Below, in pieces: positions 43,003-52,511 of a DNA stretch of 64,000 bases; within the stretch, counting starts at the first letter, position 1, and every line of letters starts with the position of its first letter. This DNA is from Anatilimnocola floriformis. GTDB lineage: Bacteria > Planctomycetota > Planctomycetia > Pirellulales > Pirellulaceae. A program made the translations under genes and the position numbers. The notes under the pieces are model-generated. The model saw nothing but the letters and a program-made list of their open reading frames with translations. It ran no database searches and had not been told where the DNA came from. The DNA lies in assembly GCF_024256385.1 (NCBI RefSeq), contig NZ_JAMLFW010000001.1, positions 558,001 to 622,000 on the forward strand. The letters run 5' to 3'.

Positions 43003-44402
43003 ACTCACACGGCTCACGCCGTGCTCTGCTAAAGAGTGCAGGCGCCGGTTTCGGTTATCTCGCTCTTCAGGCCCTCCTCGGCGCAGAACAAAAAGTCACC
43101 GCAGCCAATCCTCTCGCGCCGAAAGTTCCGCATCACCAACCGCGCGCCAAGCGAATCATTTTCGTCTTCATGAAAGGCGGCCCGTCGCAGGTCGACACCT
43201 TCGATTACAAACCGAAACTTCAAGAGATGGACGGCAAGGAATTGCCGTTCGCCAAACCACGGGTGCAGTTCGCGCCGACGGGAAACCTGCTGAAGTCGCC
43301 GTGGAAGTTTCAGAAGCACGGCCAGAGCGGCATCGAGGTGAGTGAGCTCTTTCCGCATGTGGCGAAGCACGTTGACGATCTGTGCATCATCAATTCGCTG
43401 CATGGCTCGAACGCAGCTCATGGCGGCGCGCTGTTGAAGATCCACACCGGCAGCGATTCGTTCAGCAGGCCGAGCCTTGGTTCGTGGGTGAACTATGGCC
43501 TCGGCACCGAGAATCAAGATCTGCCGGGCTTCATCACAATCTGTCCTACCCTGGCCCATGGCGGCGTGAAAAATTGGAGTTCATCGTTCTTGCCTGCGAC
43601 GTACGCCGGCACGCCGATCGGCAATGCGAGCATTCCAGTCACGCAGGCTCGCGTGCGGTACCTCACCAACGAAAAAATGAATCGCACGCAGCAACGACAA
43701 GAGCTCGACCTGCTCGCGGAAATGAATCGCGAGCATTTGCAGACGACCGGCCCTGAGCAGGCGCTCGAGAGTCGTATCGATTCCTTCGAACTCGCTTTCC
43801 GTATGCAGCAGGTTTTTCCCGAGGTCGAAAGTCTCGCCGATGAATCGGCTGCCACGCTCGCGGCTTATGGCGTGAACGAACCGATGACGGAGAACTTCGG
43901 CCGGCAGTGTTTGCTGGCCCGGCGGTTCGTCGAACGGGGCGTAAGGTTCGTGCAGGTGACGCACAGCGACAGCATGGTGCAGTGGGATCAGCATGGCGAT
44001 CTCGTCAAAGGTCATACGAAGAACGCCAAGGAAGTCGATCAGCCGATTGCCGCGCTCCTGGCCGATCTCAAGCAGCGCGGCTTGCTCGAAGACACGCTGG
44101 TCCTCTGGGGCGGCGAGTTCGGTCGCACGCCAACCGCGCAAGGAAAGGACGGACGCGATCACAATCCCGAGGGCTTCACGATGTGGCTCGCTGGCGGTGG
44201 TGTGCGCGGCGGCATGAAGTACGGCGCGACGGATGAGTTCGGTTACTACGCAGCCGAGAACAAAGTGCACGTGCACGATCTGCACGCGACGCTGTTACAC
44301 TTGCTCGGCCTCGATCACGAACGGCTGACCTATCGTTATGCTGGTCGCGATTTTCGGCTGACCGACGTCGCCGGCAAAGTCGTCCGCGGCATTCTGGCGT
44401 AA
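42936..44402 (+). CDS. DUF1501 Tat-exported protein with a repeat-derived N-terminus
   Basis: Predicted 488 residues. The Tat signal is SRRALLKSAGAGFGYLALQA (twin Arg at about residues 28-29), preceded by about 26 extra residues of which TPHPNPLPEAGRGN comes from a REPIN-like repeat. The DUF1501 alkaline-phosphatase-like fold follows: KRIIFVFMKGGPSQVDTFDY, GRQCLLARRFVERGVRFVQV and LVLWGGEFGRTP. Such proteins always pair with PSD1 genes, as with the one just upstream, and are thought to act in carbohydrate-related periplasmic steps; the reaction is unknown. The next in-frame methionine downstream lies well inside the fold, so the repeat is probably really translated. Confidence 0.85.
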   Translation: MNSQIQTTPTPHPNPLPEAGRGNSHGSRRALLKSAGAGFGYLALQALLGAEQKVTAANPLAPKVPHHQPRAKRIIFVFMKGGPSQVDTFDYKPKLQEMDGKELPFAKPRVQFAPTGNLLKSPWKFQKHGQSGIEVSELFPHVAKHVDDLCIINSLHGSNAAHGGALLKIHTGSDSFSRPSLGSWVNYGLGTENQDLPGFITICPTLAHGGVKNWSSSFLPATYAGTPIGNASIPVTQARVRYLTNEKMNRTQQRQELDLLAEMNREHLQTTGPEQALESRIDSFELAFRMQQVFPEVESLADESAATLAAYGVNEPMTENFGRQCLLARRFVERGVRFVQVTHSDSMVQWDQHGDLVKGHTKNAKEVDQPIAALLADLKQRGLLEDTLVLWGGEFGRTPTAQGKDGRDHNPEGFTMWLAGGGVRGGMKYGATDEFGYYAAENKVHVHDLHATLLHLLGLDHERLTYRYAGRDFRLTDVAGKVVRGILA

Positions 44403-44417
44403 CGCATAAGGAAAGTG

Positions 44418-45146
44418 ATGCGACTCTCGGCAAACGGTTACACTGCCAGCGGTAGCTTGGTTCTTTTCTGGCCTGAGCAACTGCCGGCGGATTTTAACGA
44501 GCGCTGGCATGACGAGCCACATGAACTCTGCGAACAGCTGCAAGCCGAGAAGAGGCTTCTGTTGATCAGTCTCGATCCTTGCGGAGCGGAGTTGTATCCG
44601 TGGGATCTCGATGGTGACTACACGTTGGGGCTGTTCATCGACGAGAGTATTCCCGCCGAACTCGAGCAGTTGTGCACGCTGGAGTGGAAGTGCGAGGATC
44701 TAAATGTCGCCGGACCAACTTGGTTCGGCGGCATCGAGTATTTATCGCGCGACATCGAATCACTCGCAATACTCTCGCGGCGAAAGGCGAACGAAGTAGT
44801 TATTCCCGCTGGCAACTATTCCGCCGAGCTATTTTCCGCTCAGTATGCCGATCACATTTACGAAGATTGGCTGTGCGAACAAGCCGGCGAGAGTGCGCAG
44901 CGCTGGTGGTGGCTGCAAACCTGGTTTGCGTCACTGGGAATCGTCGCGCTGCTGATCTTCGTCGGTTGTTTGTTCTTCGGCACGCGGCAGAGTGTGTGGA
45001 TCAGCAGCAGTGTTGCTGCGGCTCTAGTCAGCACCGGCTGGTTGATGACGCGCACGGCCGGTTATCAAGCGATTCAGCGCGCACGGCAGAGTTACGCAGG
45101 CGAGCATCCGCACTTTGTGCTGCGGCTGAAAGTACTTCAGCACTAA
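44418..45146 (+). CDS. Membrane protein of unknown function
   Basis: Predicted 242 residues from the ATG at 44418, with AAGGA five bases before it. A soluble N-terminal part of about 165 residues (many Glu and Trp, for example DLDGDYTLGLFIDESIPAEL) is followed by two membrane helices (about 172-194 and 198-215) and a short basic tail. It begins 15 bases after the DUF1501 gene, so it may belong to that operon. No family recognised. Confidence 0.65.
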   Translation: MRLSANGYTASGSLVLFWPEQLPADFNERWHDEPHELCEQLQAEKRLLLISLDPCGAELYPWDLDGDYTLGLFIDESIPAELEQLCTLEWKCEDLNVAGPTWFGGIEYLSRDIESLAILSRRKANEVVIPAGNYSAELFSAQYADHIYEDWLCEQAGESAQRWWWLQTWFASLGIVALLIFVGCLFFGTRQSVWISSSVAAALVSTGWLMTRTAGYQAIQRARQSYAGEHPHFVLRLKVLQH

Positions 45147-45156
45147 GCCGAATTTC

Positions 45157-46854
45157 CTAGTCTGGCAGCGGCTGGCCTTTGGTCTCTGGGGCAAACCAGA
45201 TGATGACCATGCCCACCAGATAGACGAGACAGATTGCCGAGCAGGCGAGCGGAAAGCCGGCCGGAATCGTCAGGCCGCCGAGCACCACGGGCTCGTGGAA
45301 GATCTTCAGCAGGCTGCCCATCTGCAGCACACCGATCGCCGCGAGGATGCGGCCGAAGTTGAAGCTGAATCCTTGCCCCGTCGCGCGCACGCTCGTGCCG
45401 AACAACTCGGGCAAGTACAGCGGCAGCCAGCCGTAGAAGGAAGCGCTCATGGCGCCGACGATAAAAGTCCAGAAGAGAAGCACCGGCCCATAGTGGTCGT
45501 TCAGCAGATACAGCGCCCAGGCCGTGACCATCGACAGCAGGCAAAGCAGGAAATACGCCGGGCGACGGCCAATCCAATCGCCAACAGCGGCTGCGGCGAG
45601 GGTGCCGACGATCGCACCGACCGATAGCCAAATGAGTGTCCATTCGCGAGCCGCGGGCCGAACCAATTTTGTGGCGGCTTCTTTCTGGCCAGCGGCGATG
45701 AGTTCGTTCTGGGCCTGCTTGAACTCGGCATCGTTGAGCTTGTCGACCCAACTCGGCGCCGATTGCGTGGCACCCCAGGTGCCCAGCAGAGCCACGCCGC
45801 TGAGGCAAGCGCCGAGCAACATGCGCGACAACGTGCCGCGCCAGGCGGGAACTTGTCCCCCGGCGCTAGCTTGTCGCTGAAAGTAACGAATGACCGGATA
45901 AGTGTAACCGACCAAAGCAATCGACAAGCCGACCAGCGTACCGGCGACGCGCAGCGGCCAACTGTGGCGGAATAAATCGGTTTCAGCCCCCGGCCAGCGT
46001 GTGGCGTCGGCAGCCCACAGATAAACGATGAGCGCGGGGCCAGACAGGCCGATGAGCACGGCCAGCAGATCCTGCGAAGCCCAATGGTTGGTGGTTCCCT
46101 TTTTCTGCTCGTGCTCCCATTTTTCCGATTCGGGCACAAACACACGAATCAAAAACGTCAGCACGGCTGGCAGCGTGCCGCTAATCATCATCAGTCGCCA
46201 GCCTTTGTGAGCGATAAGCCAATCGGCCGTCGCATTGGGAACGCCGATGCTGTGCATCAAGTTATCCAGCGTGCTCAGCGTCTGCAGCATCACCAGCCCC
46301 AGCGCGCCGACCAGCAAGTAGCCAAAATTCGCCGCCGCGCCGATCAAACCAGCCATGAATGCTCGCGACTTGTTCGGCCAGACTTCCATCACCAGCGCCA
46401 CGCCGAGCGACCATTCACCACCCATGCCGAGCGCCGCGATGAAACGCAACACGCCCACCTGCCAGGCTTCGGCAGCAAACCCGCCGAGCCCCGTGAAGAG
46501 TGCGTACGTGAGCACACTGAGGGTCATCGCTCGCACGCGACCAATGCGGTCGCCCAGCCAACCGAAGACAACACCGCCGGTCGCAGCGCCGACCAGAAAC
46601 GAGGCCACGATCACCGTGTACCACAGACCGACCAGGCCCTCGTCTTGAGTCTTCAGCAGGTCCTGAATCGCCCCGCGTCCTACCAGGCTGAAGATCCCCA
46701 TCTCGGCCCCATCGAACATCCAGCCGAGCAGCGCCGCCGCGAGGGCCATGATTCGGCCGCGCGAGTTATCCGCCGGTTCGTGCAGCGATTTGGCAGCCTG
46801 CTTTTGCGTTTTGGCGGGATTCATGTCGCTAGCGCGGGATTCGACTTTGGCCAT
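45157..46854 (-). CDS. MFS transporter
   Basis: Predicted 565 residues from the ATG at 46854, with GGAAGG nine bases before it. Twelve membrane helices are visible. The motif between helices 2 and 3 is GWLGDRIGRVRAM, and its repeat between helices 8 and 9 is GDWIGRRP. AALGMGGEWSLGVALVMEVW matches the metabolite:H+ / aromatic-acid symporter group (SHS/AAHS-like). A long loop of about 90 residues between helices 6-8 separates the halves. Substrate unknown. It converges on the unknown membrane gene (10-base gap). Confidence 0.88.
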   Translation of the reverse strand: MAKVESRASDMNPAKTQKQAAKSLHEPADNSRGRIMALAAALLGWMFDGAEMGIFSLVGRGAIQDLLKTQDEGLVGLWYTVIVASFLVGAATGGVVFGWLGDRIGRVRAMTLSVLTYALFTGLGGFAAEAWQVGVLRFIAALGMGGEWSLGVALVMEVWPNKSRAFMAGLIGAAANFGYLLVGALGLVMLQTLSTLDNLMHSIGVPNATADWLIAHKGWRLMMISGTLPAVLTFLIRVFVPESEKWEHEQKKGTTNHWASQDLLAVLIGLSGPALIVYLWAADATRWPGAETDLFRHSWPLRVAGTLVGLSIALVGYTYPVIRYFQRQASAGGQVPAWRGTLSRMLLGACLSGVALLGTWGATQSAPSWVDKLNDAEFKQAQNELIAAGQKEAATKLVRPAAREWTLIWLSVGAIVGTLAAAAVGDWIGRRPAYFLLCLLSMVTAWALYLLNDHYGPVLLFWTFIVGAMSASFYGWLPLYLPELFGTSVRATGQGFSFNFGRILAAIGVLQMGSLLKIFHEPVVLGGLTIPAGFPLACSAICLVYLVGMVIIWFAPETKGQPLPD

Positions 46855-46925
46855 GGAGCACAACCTTCCGGGAGGGGAGAAGTGAGCGATTGTAGTTCAC
46901 GGGGCGCGGCTACTGCGATTGCGGA

Positions 46926-46997
46926 GTAGCTGAATTCGCCAGAATTCAGACCGCTGGGCTCAACTCGCCAGTTCTGAATTCTGGCGAATTCAGCTAC
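46926..46997. repeat. Perfect 25-bp inverted repeat
   Basis: GTAGCTGAATTCGCCAGAAT plus TCAGA (46926-46950) is mirrored exactly by TCTGAATTCTGGCGAATTCA plus GCTAC (46973-46997) around a 22-base loop. Each arm is itself partly palindromic (CTGAATTCGCCAGAATTCAG). It lies between the divergent MFS and histidine kinase genes. Confidence 0.8.
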
Positions 46998-47050
46998 AGG
47001 GAACGCCAGCACTGCCAGCAGCGAGGAGCGATCTTCCGTCCACATCGACA

Positions 47051-47080
47051 TTGTCATTTTTACAATGGGCGCGTTAGACT
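47051..47080 (+). promoter_or_regulatory. Possible sigma-70 promoter of the histidine kinase operon
   Basis: TTGTCA (47051-47056) and TAGACT (47075-47080) are separated by 18 bases. The kinase TTG start follows at 47124. Match to consensus is moderate and unsupported by other data. Confidence 0.35.
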
Positions 47081-47123
47081 CCGCGGGCCGGTATTTCACC
47101 AAGCACGAACAAGGAGGTTCGTC

Positions 47124-48791
47124 TTGTCCAAATTTGCGCTCGATTGGCGCTGGTCCATCCAAACCAAACTGCTTCTCTGCGTCGGATTGTTGCTGACAAT
47201 CGTCGTAGTGCTCGCGGTGAGTGGTTTTCAAGGAGCTTATTCGTATCGCACGCTCGTGCGCACGATGAGCGTCCGCGCCAATGAATTGCCGGTCGCCAGC
47301 GAGCTCTCGAAGGGCCTGGGCGACATGCGCGTCACGCTCAGCCGAGCCCGCTCCGTCGGCCAGCTTGTGCTAGGACCTGGTCCGGACGAAGGCTTTGACG
47401 TGGCCATGCTGCGCCACGAATTCCGCGGCGAATATATGGCCGTGCAAGAAGCGCTGCGCAGTTATCGCAAGCAACTGGCCACCGACGTGGAAGGCAATGA
47501 TCGCCTCGGCGACCGGAGCAAAGAGCGAGAGATCCTGCAAACGCTCGAGCAAAAGTTGGCTCAGCTCGCTTTGGCCAAAGACGACACTACGTGGATTATC
47601 GACACTGTGCGGATCAATTCGATCGGTACCGCAGTCGATGAAATGTACGACCTGGCCGGCAAACTTCCGGCCGAGTTGCATCAGCGGATGCGGCAGTTCG
47701 GCGGCAGCGTGCGCGATGATTATCGGGCCTGGATCATCACTTCCTGGGTCACGCTGATCCTCGCCATCGGCATGCTCTTTGCGCTGCTGGCGATGTTTTT
47801 TGTGTGGGTGGTCGCGCCGCTGCAAGTATTGCTCGCTGGTTCGCGACGAATCGCCCAGCAAGACGATTTCGATCATCGGATCTATCTGAAGACGCACGAT
47901 GAGTTCACCGAGCTCGCCAGCGCGCTGAACGATATGACGGCCCGTTTTCAAGAGATTCGCCACGATCTCGATGAACAGGTTCGGCAGCGAACTCGCGAAG
48001 TGGTTCGCAGCGAACAGATGGCCAGCGTCGGTTTTCTCGCGGCCGGCGTCGCGCACGAAATCAACAATCCGCTGGCTGCCATCGCGATGGCGGCCGAATC
48101 GCTCGAGTCGCGCGTACATGACATCATCGAAGCCGATGCGAACAAGCCGAGCGATGAACAGAACAGCGAAGTCGCCATTCTCAGTAAGTATCTGCTCCGC
48201 ATTCAGGACGAAGCGTTCCGTTGCAAAGGGATCACCGATCAGCTGCTCGATTTTTCGCGCCGCGGCCCCGCCGAAAAGCACGACACCGAGCTCGGCGAAT
48301 TGACCGAGGGTGTGATCGACATGGTACGGCACCTGGGCAAATACAAACAGAAACACATCGAGTTCGTTCGCAAAACGCCGATCCATTCGCGCGTGAACGG
48401 CCAGGAGATCAAGCAGGTGCTGCTGAATTTGATCACCAACGGCCTCGATAGCCTCGATGAAGGTGGCACTGTGCGCATCGAGCTGGGCCGCAGCGGCAAT
48501 CAGGCCGAACTGCTGGTCACCGACAACGGCTGTGGCATGTCGCCCGATGTTCTCAAGCATTTATTCGAACCATTTTTTACGCGTCGCCGCGATGGCCAGG
48601 GCACGGGCCTTGGTTTGTCGATCACGTATCGAATCGTGAGCGAGCACGGCGGCGCGATCGAACCTGCCAGTGACGGTCCGGGGAAGGGCTCGCGGATGCG
48701 AGTGCTCCTCCCATTAGCGATAGAGAGTAAGAGCAACCATGAAAGAGTCGAACAAAACGGATTCGGGCAAAAACGATTCGCGGCCGCATAG
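47124..48791 (+). CDS. Membrane sensor histidine kinase
   Basis: Predicted 555 residues from a TTG at 47124, chosen for the perfect AAGGAGG six bases upstream. Two membrane helices (about 15-36 and 204-230) bracket a helical periplasmic sensor domain. A HAMP domain (about 228-285) leads to a short coiled coil, then the HisKA domain with phospho-accepting His311 in [13 protein letters not shown]. The ATPase domain has the N-box [14 protein letters not shown]1 DNGCGM, F-box [19 protein letters not shown]. It should phosphorylate the regulator encoded next. The two genes overlap by 53 bases in different frames, indicating coupled translation. Confidence 0.92.
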   Translation: MSKFALDWRWSIQTKLLLCVGLLLTIVVVLAVSGFQGAYSYRTLVRTMSVRANELPVASELSKGLGDMRVTLSRARSVGQLVLGPGPDEGFDVAMLRHEFRGEYMAVQEALRSYRKQLATDVEGNDRLGDRSKEREILQTLEQKLAQLALAKDDTTWIIDTVRINSIGTAVDEMYDLAGKLPAELHQRMRQFGGSVRDDYRAWIITSWVTLILAIGMLFALLAMFFVWVVAPLQVLLAGSRRIAQQDDFDHRIYLKTHDEFTELASALNDMTARFQEIRHDLDEQVRQRTREVVRSEQMASVGFLAAGVAHEINNPLAAIAMAAESLESRVHDIIEADANKPSDEQNSEVAILSKYLLRIQDEAFRCKGITDQLLDFSRRGPAEKHDTELGELTEGVIDMVRHLGKYKQKHIEFVRKTPIHSRVNGQEIKQVLLNLITNGLDSLDEGGTVRIELGRSGNQAELLVTDNGCGMSPDVLKHLFEPFFTRRRDGQGTGLGLSITYRIVSEHGGAIEPASDGPGKGSRMRVLLPLAIESKSNHERVEQNGFGQKRFAAA

Positions 48792-50157
48792 CAGGTTAAA
48801 AATCCTGTTCGCGGACGACGAACTGTCGTTGCAAGAATTGATGAGCATCGAGCTGCCTCGCATGGGGCACGAAGTGACGGTCTGCCCCGACGGTCCAACG
48901 GCGGTCGCTGCGCTGGAACTGAACACCTACGATTGCATCATCGTCGACCTCGACATGCCGGGTATGAGCGGCATTCAAGTCATCGGCAAATGCAAAGAGC
49001 TGTCGCCGGACACCGACGCGGTTGTGCTCACCGGCAAAGCCACGTTTGAAACGGCCCGCGATGCGCTCCGCTACGGCGCGTTCGATTATTTGACCAAGCC
49101 GTGCAAACTGATCGACCTGAAGACGCTGCTGCTGCGCGTCGCGACCAAGCGGGAATGGGTCAACAAGTGCAAGGCGCTCAAGCATCAGCTCGAACGCGTG
49201 CAAGGGAAGACCGAGCTCGTCGGCGATAGCCCGTCGATGGCCCGCGTGAAAAAGCTGATCGAAAAAGTCGCGCCGACCTCCAGCACCGTGCTGATCCTCG
49301 GCGAAACAGGCACCGGCAAGGAACTCGTCGCCCGCGCGGTGCATCAGCACAGTCTGCGGGCTGATGCGCCGTTCGTAGCCGTGAACTGCGGCGCTTTGCC
49401 CGAAGCATTGATCGAAAGCGAACTCTTCGGCCATCGCAAAGGCGCATTCACCGGCGCCGATGAGCATCGCACGGGGCTGTTTGAAGTGGCGCACGGCGGG
49501 ACAATTTTTCTCGACGAAATCGGCGAATTGCCCAAGTCGATGCAAGCCAAGTTGCTGCGTGTTCTCGAAAGCGGCGAAATCCGCCGCGTCGGCGACAACA
49601 CAGCGTTTGAGGTCGATGTGCGCGTCGTCTGCGCGACGCACCGGCAGTTGCCCGACATGGTGGAGTCCGGCGACTTTCGCGAAGACTTGATGTACCGCAT
49701 CAACACGTTCGAAGTTCACATCCCACCGCTGCGCGAACGAATCGACGACGTGCCGGAGATTGCCGCGCACCTTTTCCGCCGCTTTCGACCGACGTTGAAG
49801 GCCGGCGATGAGTTATTCACGCCCGAAGCGGTCGAACTGCTGCAAAAGAACGGCTGGCCGGGCAATGTCCGCGAGCTAGCCAACGTGATCGAGCACGCGA
49901 CGATCTTGTGCGATCATCCGCCGATCTCGGTCGAGCATTTGCCGCAGCGGTTCAATGCCTCGCGCAAAAACGGCGGACCAACGCCGAAGCTGCGAGTTGT
50001 TTCGCCCATCTCGCTTCGCGAAATGGAAAACCAGGCCATCCTCGATGCGCTTGATCGGCATCAAGGAAACAAGCCGGCGGCCGCAGAAGAGCTCGGCATT
50101 AGCTTGAAGACGCTCTACAACAAGCTGAGCGCGACCCAGCAGGAGAAGGCCGCGTAA
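48739..50157 (+). CDS. NtrC-type sigma-54-dependent response regulator
   Basis: Predicted 472 residues. The receiver domain (about 20-135) has the acidic pair FADD, the phospho-acceptor Asp70 in VDLDMPG and Lys120 in LTKP. The AAA+ domain carries Walker A GETGTGKE (188-195), the sigma-54-contacting GAFTGA (235-240), Walker [12 protein letters not shown] (253-263) and arginine-rich [10 protein letters not shown] Fis-type helix-turn-helix ends the chain ([20 protein letters not shown]). It drives transcription from sigma-54 promoters after phosphorylation by the preceding kinase. No sigma-54 -24/-12 promoter was recognised nearby, so its targets are unknown. Confidence 0.95.
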   Translation: MKESNKTDSGKNDSRPHSRLKILFADDELSLQELMSIELPRMGHEVTVCPDGPTAVAALELNTYDCIIVDLDMPGMSGIQVIGKCKELSPDTDAVVLTGKATFETARDALRYGAFDYLTKPCKLIDLKTLLLRVATKREWVNKCKALKHQLERVQGKTELVGDSPSMARVKKLIEKVAPTSSTVLILGETGTGKELVARAVHQHSLRADAPFVAVNCGALPEALIESELFGHRKGAFTGADEHRTGLFEVAHGGTIFLDEIGELPKSMQAKLLRVLESGEIRRVGDNTAFEVDVRVVCATHRQLPDMVESGDFREDLMYRINTFEVHIPPLRERIDDVPEIAAHLFRRFRPTLKAGDELFTPEAVELLQKNGWPGNVRELANVIEHATILCDHPPISVEHLPQRFNASRKNGGPTPKLRVVSPISLREMENQAILDALDRHQGNKPAAAEELGISLKTLYNKLSATQQEKAA

Positions 50158-50175
50158 GCGAGACGCTCGACGTGG

Positions 50176-50568
50176 CTATTCGGGCTTCGATAGCTCGATG
50201 TTGATCGGGCTTTTGCCGTCGATCTGGCGCACGAGGGGCGTGTGCTCTTTGTCGAATTTGCCTTGCAGCTTATCGACCTGGGGATACGGGTCCCACTGGC
50301 GAACCACAACTTTGTACTTGCCCGGTGTTACGCCGCCGGGCAACGAGAACTTCCCCGCGGCATCGACCTGCGCGCCGTAGGGTTGTGCGTTTGGAGTGTT
50401 CTCGACTGGGATGAATTCCAGCGAGACCTGTCCGACGCCGATTTCACGCTTGGCGACTTCCAGCGGTTTGCCATTCAGCAGCAAGGTTCCCTCGCAGGCA
50501 ACCATCACGGGGCCGGACGAACCGCAACCTGCGAAAACAAACAAAAGCAACAGTGGCAGATAGCGCAT
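50176..50568 (-). CDS. Small lipoprotein, carboxypeptidase-regulatory-like fold
   Basis: Predicted 130 residues from the ATG at 50568. The lipobox FAGC gives a lipidated cysteine at residue 15. The mature domain is a short beta sandwich: GTLLLNGKPLEVAKREIGVG, SLEFIPVENTPNAQPYGAQV, AAGKFSLPGGVTPGKYKVVV. This pattern (new property, then a value stated with G-x-Y-xV) is that of the planctomycete carboxypeptidase-regulatory-like lipoproteins that accompany DUF1559 genes, as here. Function unknown. It begins 31 bases after the DUF1559 gene and probably shares its transcript. Confidence 0.75.
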   Translation of the reverse strand: MRYLPLLLLFVFAGCGSSGPVMVACEGTLLLNGKPLEVAKREIGVGQVSLEFIPVENTPNAQPYGAQVDAAGKFSLPGGVTPGKYKVVVRQWDPYPQVDKLQGKFDKEHTPLVRQIDGKSPINIELSKPE

Positions 50569-50599
50569 GAGGTGGAAACGATTTCGGGGAGAGAGATTA

Positions 50600-51538
50600 C
50601 TAATTAACAGGTTCGCCATCGGCGCGGCGGCCTAGATTGCGAAAGATGGTGGCGTCGACCGAATAGGGCAACAAGCGAACCGAGCCGTCCACCAGCGCGA
50701 TATTGATTCCGCCCGGATGCGACGAGCCGAAGCGGGGATCACCGTTATCGGAAACATGCCGGAAGTCGGGAAGTGGAACGCGATCGGCCTGACGCATGAC
50801 ATCGTGATCCCAGCCGCTGCTGTAACCCTCGTTGTCATTGCCTTGAAATTGCTTGAGGAGTTGCACATTCATTCGCTTCTCGCTGAAGACTATCGTCGAG
50901 CTAGTGCCATCGGTGATGTCGGCCAGCCGCCGCGGATACAACTGCGTGATCGCCCCCACGCCGTATTGATCATCGCCGCTGCCCGTTTCTAGCGAAGCCG
51001 CAGCGTAGTCATTTTTGGCGTGCGGAGTCGAACGTCCTGCGTTACCCGAGGTCTCGTCCGGCAAATAGTTGTACCAATCAGTCGTCGACAACACTTCTGG
51101 TGGCCGACGCGAAGGGCAAAAGTACAGCTTGATTGGCGCTCCGATGGCTTGGACAGATTTTTCCAGGTCCGCACTTTGGCCATTCCCTTCCCACAAGGCT
51201 TGCTGCTCAATGTAAGGGAGCAACTGAAAGCCCCAGCCGCCATGCTGTTTCGGGGCGACTGCCGGAATGCCCTGGAGGTAGGTCATGTGATAATCCCAGG
51301 CCAAGCCACCAGCCGACGGCAGGATCCTGTGCGTGCTCTCATGGTTTTGCACCCCCAGCGCCATTTGCTTGAGGTGATTCACACATTGCGTGCGGCGCGC
51401 CGACTCGCGGGCCGCCTGCACTGCGGGCAAGAGCAGCGCCACGAGCACGCCGATGATGGCAATTACCACGAGCAGTTCCACGAGCGTAAACGCTCGCCGG
51501 CCCGTGCTGTTCGGACCAGATTGGGGAAGAAATGTCAT
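50600..51538 (-). CDS. DUF1559 prepilin-like protein
   Basis: Predicted 312 residues. The N-terminus is a type IV prepilin signal: RRAFTLVELLVVIAIIGVLV with the conserved glutamate five residues into the mature part. The DUF1559 body has LLPAVQAARESARRTQCVNH, NHESTHRILPSAGGLAW, ITDGTSSTIVFSEKR and the closing SSHPGGINIALVDGSVRLLP. These proteins are abundant, often in many copies, in planctomycetes and are presumed secreted pseudopilin-like surface proteins. The lipoprotein gene follows 31 bases on. Confidence 0.93.
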   Translation of the reverse strand: MTFLPQSGPNSTGRRAFTLVELLVVIAIIGVLVALLLPAVQAARESARRTQCVNHLKQMALGVQNHESTHRILPSAGGLAWDYHMTYLQGIPAVAPKQHGGWGFQLLPYIEQQALWEGNGQSADLEKSVQAIGAPIKLYFCPSRRPPEVLSTTDWYNYLPDETSGNAGRSTPHAKNDYAAASLETGSGDDQYGVGAITQLYPRRLADITDGTSSTIVFSEKRMNVQLLKQFQGNDNEGYSSGWDHDVMRQADRVPLPDFRHVSDNGDPRFGSSHPGGINIALVDGSVRLLPYSVDATIFRNLGRRADGEPVN

Positions 51539-51756
51539 GGGAGAGTATGAGTACTTCCAGGGGGATTGAAATGGCGTAAATAGCGTACCATGCGGACTCC
51601 GGAAAAAACAGATTTGTTCTCACCCCTTTTTGCGGCTTGCGGGTTCGGTGACTTGCGGCGGTAGGTCGCCGCCAATCTCAGGCCCGGAGGCTTGTGGTAT
51701 CATCCTGTTTGCGGAATTGATTGGTTTATTGTTTGTTTGCTGCAGGATTCCTCGCG

Positions 51757-52509
51757 ATGTGTAAGCGTTTTTTACTGGCTGCCTTTCTTCCTATGCTTTG
51801 CGTTTCGTTCGCCGGAGCCCAGGTAACTCCTCCCGCCGTTCGGCCTCCAGCTCCAGCGGGAAATGCTCCTGCTGCCGCTCCGCCCGCGGCTGGCCTGGGC
51901 ACACTCGAACAGCAGGCCAGTTATGCGATCGGCCTCGATTTCGCCAAGCGTCTGAAATCGGATGATGCCCCGATCGATCTCGACGCCATCTGCCGTGGCA
52001 TTCGCGCCGGCTTGTCGGGCACCAAGCCAGAGCTGACCGACGAACAAATGAGCGCCGTGATGCAGAAATTCATCACCGCCCTGCAAGCCAAGCGGGCCGA
52101 GGCCGATAAACGCGCGATGGAAGTGGCCAAAAAAGAAGGTGCTGCGTTCCTGGCCGAAAATGCCAAGAAACCCGGCGTAAAGCAAACGGCTTCGGGGCTG
52201 CAATACAAAGTACTGAAGGCCGGCACCGGCGCAACGCCCAAGGCGACCGACGTGGTCAAAGTGCATTACACCGGCAAGCTGTTGAATGGTGAGACGTTCG
52301 ACAGCAGCCTCAAGCGCGGTTTACCGTCAGAGTTCCCGGCGAATCGAGTCATCCCTGGTTGGGTCGAAGCGCTGCAACTGATGAAGGTTGGCGATAAATG
52401 GGAGCTCTACATCCCCAGCGACCTGGCCTACGGCGATGACGGCAATGAGCGCATTCCGCCGGCCAGCTTGCTGAAGTTTGAAGTGGAACTGCTGGACATT
52501 GTGAAATAG
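51757..52509 (+). CDS. Secreted FKBP-type peptidyl-prolyl isomerase
   Basis: Predicted 250 residues from the ATG at 51757. A signal peptide is followed by a Pro/Ala linker, then an FKBP N-terminal dimerisation domain (about 60-150) with the DEQMSAVMQKF-type helix, and a C-terminal FKBP domain (about 155-250) with VVKVHYTGKLLNGETFDSSL, VIPGWVEALQLMKVGDKWEL and YIPSDLAYGDDGNERIPPAS. The plan is that of FkpA/Mip: a periplasmic chaperone that isomerises X-Pro bonds. lpxK follows two bases after its stop, so the two share a transcript. Confidence 0.92.
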   Translation: MCKRFLLAAFLPMLCVSFAGAQVTPPAVRPPAPAGNAPAAAPPAAGLGTLEQQASYAIGLDFAKRLKSDDAPIDLDAICRGIRAGLSGTKPELTDEQMSAVMQKFITALQAKRAEADKRAMEVAKKEGAAFLAENAKKPGVKQTASGLQYKVLKAGTGATPKATDVVKVHYTGKLLNGETFDSSLKRGLPSEFPANRVIPGWVEALQLMKVGDKWELYIPSDLAYGDDGNERIPPASLLKFEVELLDIVK

Positions 52510-52511
52510 CG

